A stretch of 64,000 nt of DNA from Solanum dulcamara. Its lineage: Eukaryota > Streptophyta > Magnoliopsida > Solanales > Solanaceae. Numbering within the stretch: the stretch's first letter is position 1; each line of letters begins with the position of its first letter. A program made the translations under genes and the position numbers. The stretch lies in the NCBI RefSeq assembly GCF_947179165.1, contig NC_077246.1, forward strand, positions 68,544,421 through 68,608,420, read 5' to 3'. Positions 59,054 to 64,000 of this stretch are shown here, piece by piece. The notes beneath the pieces were generated by a model. That model was given only the letters and a program-made list of their open reading frames with translations, was not told the origin of the DNA and searched no databases.

Positions 59054-61895
59054 ATGGATCATCGTTTGTGGATGTATAACATGCATTATGAAATTGGTGG
59101 TGGTTTGAAATCTGAATTTATTGACGGTAAGAAGTTTTATCGATCATGCCATGACACTTGATGTTTTTAAGCAAAATGGATTGGTTAGGTGTCCTTATCG
59201 TGAATGTAGGTGCTTGAAATTTTTTAATCCAGATATAGTTATGGTTCATTTATATGGTAATGGATTTAAGCCTAGATATTTTGTATGGGTTGATCATGGA
59301 GAAATAAATAGATTGAATAATATATTTTATAATCTGTTGCCCGTGGATGAATATAATATGATTGCACCACATGGTCAAATTAGGGTTGAACATGATAGGG
59401 TTCTACATGATAGAGTTCAACATTATACATTTCAACATGATAGAGTTCATGAAATGGTTAATGATGCATTTGGAGTTCAAAATGGGATGGAACCCGAACA
59501 ATATTTTAATGAAACTCCTAATGAAAAAGCAAGATGCTTTTATCAACATTTAGAAGAGGCTAGTCGTCCACTATGTGAAGGGAGTCCGCATTCTGTTTTG
59601 TCGATTGCAGTTAGGTTAATGAATATTAAATCAGATTGGAGTGTTCCTCATGCGGCTACAGACTCAATGGTTGATCTTTTGGGCGAACTGGTTAATCTTG
59701 AGTTTAACATACCTAAGAACTTCTATCAGGCAAAGAGATTGGTTTCCAAGTTAGGATTATCGTATGATAGAATTCACTGTTGTGTTAATGGATGCATGTT
59801 GTTCTACAAGACTGATAGTAAATTAAAAAATTGTAAGTTTTGTGGACAAGCTCATTATAAGAGGACTCATGCTGGAAAGATGGTCCCAATTAAGGCGATG
59901 CATTATTTACCTCTTATTCTCAGATTAAAGAGGTTGTATGCATCGATGAGATTTGCCCCACATATGAGATGTCACCGTGAATATAGAAGGCCGCCGGGTG
60001 TCTTGTCTCATCCATCTGACGGAGAAGCATGGAAACATTTTGATAACATATATTCTGATTTTGCTAGTGAACCAAGAAATATACGATTGGGGTTGTGTGC
60101 AGATGGCTTCAGACCATTCTCTAATGCTGCCTCACCTTATTCTTGTTGGCCTGTATTTCTTACCCCGTACAACCTTCCTCCTGAAATGTACATGACAAGT
60201 CTGTACATCTTTATAAGCTGTGTTATTCTAGGTCCTTGTAATCCTAAAAGTTTGATTGATGTCTATCTACAGCCATTAATAGATGAGCTTAAACAATTGT
60301 GGTTTGAAGGAGTAGTGACTTACGATATATCAACTAAGCAGAATTTTGTTATGCATGTTGTTTTAATGTGGACTATTAATGATTTTCCTGCATACGGAAT
60401 GTTGTCTGGTTGGATGACTGCTGGAAAGCTTGCTTGTCCTCATTGAATGGAGCATAGTAAGGCATTCACCTTAAAGCATGGCAGAAAAAATTCATGGTTT
60501 GATTGAGATTGTCAGTTCTTGCCAATGAACCATGAGTTTAGAAAGATGAAACATGCATTCAAAAAAATAGGGTTGAAAATGACCCTCTGCCTTTATCACT
60601 GATAGAACATCAAATTTGGGAGAGAGTTTCTCAATTGCCTAAAGTTACAGAAACTCCACCGTCTAGACTTCCTGGATATGGTGTTGAACATAATTGGAAC
60701 AAACAGAGCATATTCTGGGAGTTGCCGTATTGGAAGGATAATCTCCTACGACATAATCTTGATGTGATGCACATTGAGAAAAATTATTTTGACAATTTGT
60801 TTAACACAGTGATAGATGTTAAGGGCAAGACAAAAGACAACACAAAAGCTAGAATGGACTTACAGGAATACTACAGGAAAAAAAATTGTGGTTGCAAGAA
60901 CTACAAAATTATAAAATTGTCAAGCCTAAAGTCAGTTATTCATTCACATTGGATGAGAAACGTGGCATATGTGAGTGGGTTAAAAATTTGAGAATACCAG
61001 AGGGATATGCTTCGAATTTGGGTAAGCGGGCAGATCTGAATGAAGGAAAGTTGATAGGTATGAAAAGCCATGATTGTCATGTATTCATGGAAACATTGAT
61101 TCCTATCGCTTTTAGCCATCTACCTGTCAGGATATGGAAGCCAATCACAGAGGTAAGTCTTTTCTTTAGAGATTTATGTTTTGAAAAGTTGTTGAAAAGC
61201 ACTTTAGATAGAATGGAGGAAAATATTTCTGTTATTACTACAAAGCTAGAGAAGATTTTTCCATGTGGTTTTTTTGATGTGATGGAGCATCTTCCAATTC
61301 ATCTTGTAAAAGAAGCCCGCCTTGGAGGTCCAGTTCAAACAAGGTGGATGTATCTATTTGAGAGGTAATGTTTTTCTTATATAAGTAATTAATTTATTCT
61401 TCTTATATATACTATAATTATTAGTTAACATATATTTAAAAAAATTAGAAGGTGCAAACAAATAATTAAACAGAGAGGAAAAATTGAAGGCTCAATTGTT
61501 CAAGATCATATTGCGAGAGAAACTGGTGACTTTTATTCCTATTACTTTGGGGATGAAGTTCCATGCAGGAGAAATAGGCCTAATCGCAATGATGAAGGTG
61601 ATAGTGATCCATGTATCCATCGATTTCAATTTTTAATCAGAGTGGTCGAGGATCTAAACAGCTTTGAAGACGAAGCTTCACTAATATGGAAAGACAATCA
61701 GTTGTGACCCATATTCTGGTTAATTGTCCATATATTCAGCCATATCTTAAGTAAGTGTGAAATTTAATTATCAAATTACATAGTAATAAGTGATTACTAA
61801 CTATCAAAATTGTACATATCAATATCAGCTCATTCGTAAGCACATGGAGCAATGAAGCCATATATACGCGGTTTTCCAAATGGCTAAAGGATTAT
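59054..61895 (+). pseudogene. CACTA transposase, tnp2 type (En/Spm), broken
   Basis: Starts MDHRLWMYNMHYEIGGGLKS. Domain order is the transposase-associated N-terminal domain (RCPYRECRCLKF, then VHLYGNGFKPRYFVW, about 59180-59300), the tnp2/Transposase_21 region (HCCVNGCMLFYK through LGPCNPKSLIDVYLQPLIDE and beyond, about 59770-60800), then a DUF4218-type domain (KSHDCHVFMETLIPIAF, LPIHLVKEARLGGP, 61060-61364). Introns with good sites follow (donors at 61365, 61751 and 61896). Lesions are a 2-nt loss near 59126, TGA codons at 60444 and about 60508 where Cys is expected, a shift near 60565 and another near 60890. It would cut and move CACTA ends if intact. Confidence 0.88.
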
Positions 61896-61979
61896 GTAAG
61901 TGTGAAAGCTTATATTGAATTAATAGGTATAATGTTTTCATTTTATAGTAAATTGTATTACTTTAAAATCAATTTGTAG

Positions 61980-62671
61980 GTTTGTAGGGATCTTCAGGAG
62001 AGTGTTAGGAGGCTATATACTGAGCCCTATCACTCTTGGCGGGAGATTCCAAATAGTATTTGCCAGGCGATGTTTAATGAATTCAAGGTACATATATGTT
62101 TAAATCTATTTTTTAAAGTTATTTTTAATATTTTTACTATACTTTACTTAACTAATTATTTAACGTTATTCATTTTTTTTCAAACTTTATGTACTTGGGA
62201 GCCAAGGTACAATATGATCATTGCGACCACTTTTGAAAGATAAGCGAGCGCCAGACTGTCTAGGTGGCTAAAGAAAGCTAGGGATGATCGGGCACCTTCA
62301 AGTTGGATGTTGCCTCATATATTTGAAGAATTATGCCGGTATTGGGATACCGAAGAATTCAAGACTTTGTCCGATCAAGGAAAAAAAGCAAGAGCCAGCC
62401 TAAAGGGTGGCGCGTTGCATACCGAAGGTGCAAAAAGTGTTGGTACGATTTAGAGGGAGATGGTAAGGTTTCTAAATTTTAAGTTTAAATTCATTTTCTA
62501 AAATAAATTATTTGACAAAATATTATTTCATTAATTGTATTTTTATTTATAGGAAAAAGAATTGGGACGCACTCCCTATCGTCATGAAGTCTTTAATAAG
62601 ACTCATGTGAAGAAAAAGACTAATGAGTCAGATCTAGATGAGTGGTGGAGGAAAGGGCCGAATGAGCCTAT
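61980..62671 (+). pseudogene. Plant transposase (Ptta/En/Spm, Transposase_24 type), broken
   Basis: Exons at about 61980-62089, 62190-62463 and 62554-62671 read ESVRRLYTEPYHSWREIPNS, then RLSRWLKKARDDRAPSSWML, KARASLKGGALHTEGAKSVG and EKELGRTPYRHEVFNKTHVK. This is the conserved region of tnpA-like accessory transposase proteins. Introns have GT-AG borders. In-frame TAA (about 62240) and TAG (about 62450) codons break it. It follows the tnp2 gene with only one intron-sized gap, so the two may have formed one transcript. Confidence 0.78.
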
Positions 62672-62697
62672 GTAAGTTATTTAAGAAATAATGTATA

Positions 62698-64000
62698 TGT
62701 GACACCCCAGAAATATTTTCGCAAAGACTCGAACATTTCTTCACATGTGGGTAGACTCGGACCGGAGGACTTGTAATTCTACACATGAGTTAGGATTAAT
62801 TCCTAAGTGTTTGAAGTGTGTTAAATATGTTTAGGGGTCATAAGGGATCTCTAACACCAAGTCAAGTCCAAAGAACTCCAATCGATTAAGTTTTCGGACG
62901 AGTTAGTATAAGGGTCAAATTCAAACGACCATATCTCCTATTATATAAATACCTGGGTATCCCACGACCTACCAAATTAAAGGTCTTTGAGTCTTCTTTC
63001 CAACGCCACCAAGATTTCAATTTTTAGAGTTTGGAGTCAAAAGTTATGGCCATTTTACTACAGACTAGTACTACAGGAATTTCAAGCCTGGGCAAAATTT
63101 GGGCTTGGCGCTCCAGTGGCGTCCCACGCCACTATAGCGCTAGAAAACAGCCTCAGTAGTTTGGGGCTTGGCGCGACGCACCACTAGTAGATGTGCAGGG
63201 TTTTAAGCCTATTTTGGCTTGGCGCTGCAGTGGCGCGACGCGCCACTATAGTGCCAGCAAGACTTTTGCCCAAATTTCCAGATTTTTGAAAGAGGGGCAA
63301 CTTGGACTTTTTCCAAATTATATATACACCATCCTTGAGCATTTTGGACCATTATTTTCAGCTTCTCTCTCTCTCTCTAAAAAGCCCTAGAAATTTTCCC
63401 TCTCTTTTTCTTCTTCTTCCCCAAATCCATCTCCAACAAAGGGTGCCTTCAAGAGCTTCAAGAATTCAAGTCTTCCATTGAAGACCTAACATCAAGTTCC
63501 TTCAAAGTCTTCAAACAAGGTATGTAAGGCTAACCTAAAATATGGATTGAGTTCTTCCATATGCCCATAGATGTGTTGGTTAGGAGTTGTGAAAGAGTTG
63601 CACCTTCTAGAAAGGTTTTGTTGAAAGTTTTCCCTAAACTATAGAATGTTTTCAAGTACAAATGGTTGATTGATGATTTTAATGACTTGAGTTACTAAAT
63701 AGTTATTTTTCATATTATTAACTACAAATGTATCTTTGTTTATAGATTTATAGGTATTGACGATATTCTTGAGTTGAGTTTTGTTGAGAGTATGGGTTTA
63801 TTTTTCATTCACATGAACCCAAGATGAGATTTCTTGTCATAAGTGTCTTGAGGTTGAGATGGATAGTTGTGTGTATATATGTGTTGATTGGAATGAAAAA
63901 AATGAATTGGTTAGTTAAGAATGTCCCTTTGCTTCTATAAAATGAACATAGGACAAAAATAAGGATTTTGGAGTAGATGTTTGATGATTGATGTAATGAT
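62698..64000 (+). mobile_element. LTR of the Del-like Ty3 family, start only
   Basis: Starts TGTGACACCCCAG and follows the family order: ACATTTCTTCAC(A/G)TGTGGGTAG, GGCGC palindromes at 63108-63250, a CT-rich leader near 63365-63420, and the splice donor AGGTATGTAAGG near 63519. It runs off the window, so whether it is solo or part of a full element is unknown. It lies in the intron that starts with GTAAGT at 62672. Confidence 0.9.

Larger units (their letters stand above)
45312..64000 (+). mobile_element. CACTA (En/Spm) DNA transposon, 5' part, with three LTR insertions
   Basis: The terminus CACTACTAAAACCAG at 45312 follows AAG, the possible 3-bp TSD. Subterminal repeats built on GCGACGGA and TCCGTCGC run through 45336-45560 and, past the LTR element, 53975-54130. 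They include AAGCGACGGATAGAG, GACGGAGTCCGTCGC and CACTGTCCGTCGC. A CT-rich leader then precedes a long AT-rich first intron and the tnp2- and Transposase_24-type genes, which is the En/Spm layout. The 3' terminus is beyond the window. Subtracting the LTR insertions, about 5.7 kb of the CACTA itself is visible. The transposase is broken, so this copy is not autonomous. Confidence 0.85.

Overview
This window is plant nuclear DNA, most likely from a Solanaceae genome (probably Solanum; species not resolved). The evidence is AT-rich intergenic DNA, spliced genes with GT-AG introns, chromovirus-type Ty3 retrotransposons with 2-3.4 kb LTRs, Ty1/copia elements primed by initiator Met-tRNA, a CACTA (En/Spm) transposon, and tRNA-derived SINEs of the type common in Solanaceae. 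About 80 percent of the window is mobile DNA, much of it nested. Most boundaries could be fixed from matching target-site duplications (TSDs).

Layout. 1-4105: 3' part of a Del/Tekay-like Ty3 element. 4106-4677 and 9542-9962: upstream region of a GEM-like (GRAM-domain) gene, split by a 4.9-kb copia element (4678-9536, TSD ATTAT). 9963-11150: GEM-like copy 1, a pseudogene. 12197-17120: a second copia element (TSD GCTAC) with an internal deletion, carrying a nested solo LTR (13598-16629, TSD CAAAA) and a SINE (16891-17074). 17126-20331: upstream region and body of GEM-like copy 2, which has lost its last intron. 21686-23149: a DUF247 gene on the minus strand with a 141-bp in-frame SINE insertion. 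25341-41028: an old tandem duplication of about 340 bp expanded by a Mutator-like element (25541-26464), a solo LTR (26500-39435, TSD CACTA), a complete Ty3 chromovirus inside that LTR (27109-37960, TSD CCATG), and another solo LTR (39769-40893, TSD AAATC). 41732-41898: a duplicated 3' end of the DUF247 gene. 43550-44662: GEM-like copy 3. 45312-end: a CACTA element with its En/Spm-type transposase genes (59054-62671). It is interrupted by a complete non-autonomous LTR element (45575-53957, TSD TAAAT), a solo LTR (55379-58626, TSD GAACA) and a further LTR (62698 onward).

The cellular genes are a triplicated GEM-like gene and one DUF247 gene plus its fragment. Every GEM-like copy carries at least one reading-frame lesion, so the locus looks like a decaying tandem cluster. 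The DUF247 gene is the only long intact cellular reading frame. Its central part is SINE-derived, which I regard as the most interesting single observation. No bacterial-type system, RNA gene or CRISPR array was found.
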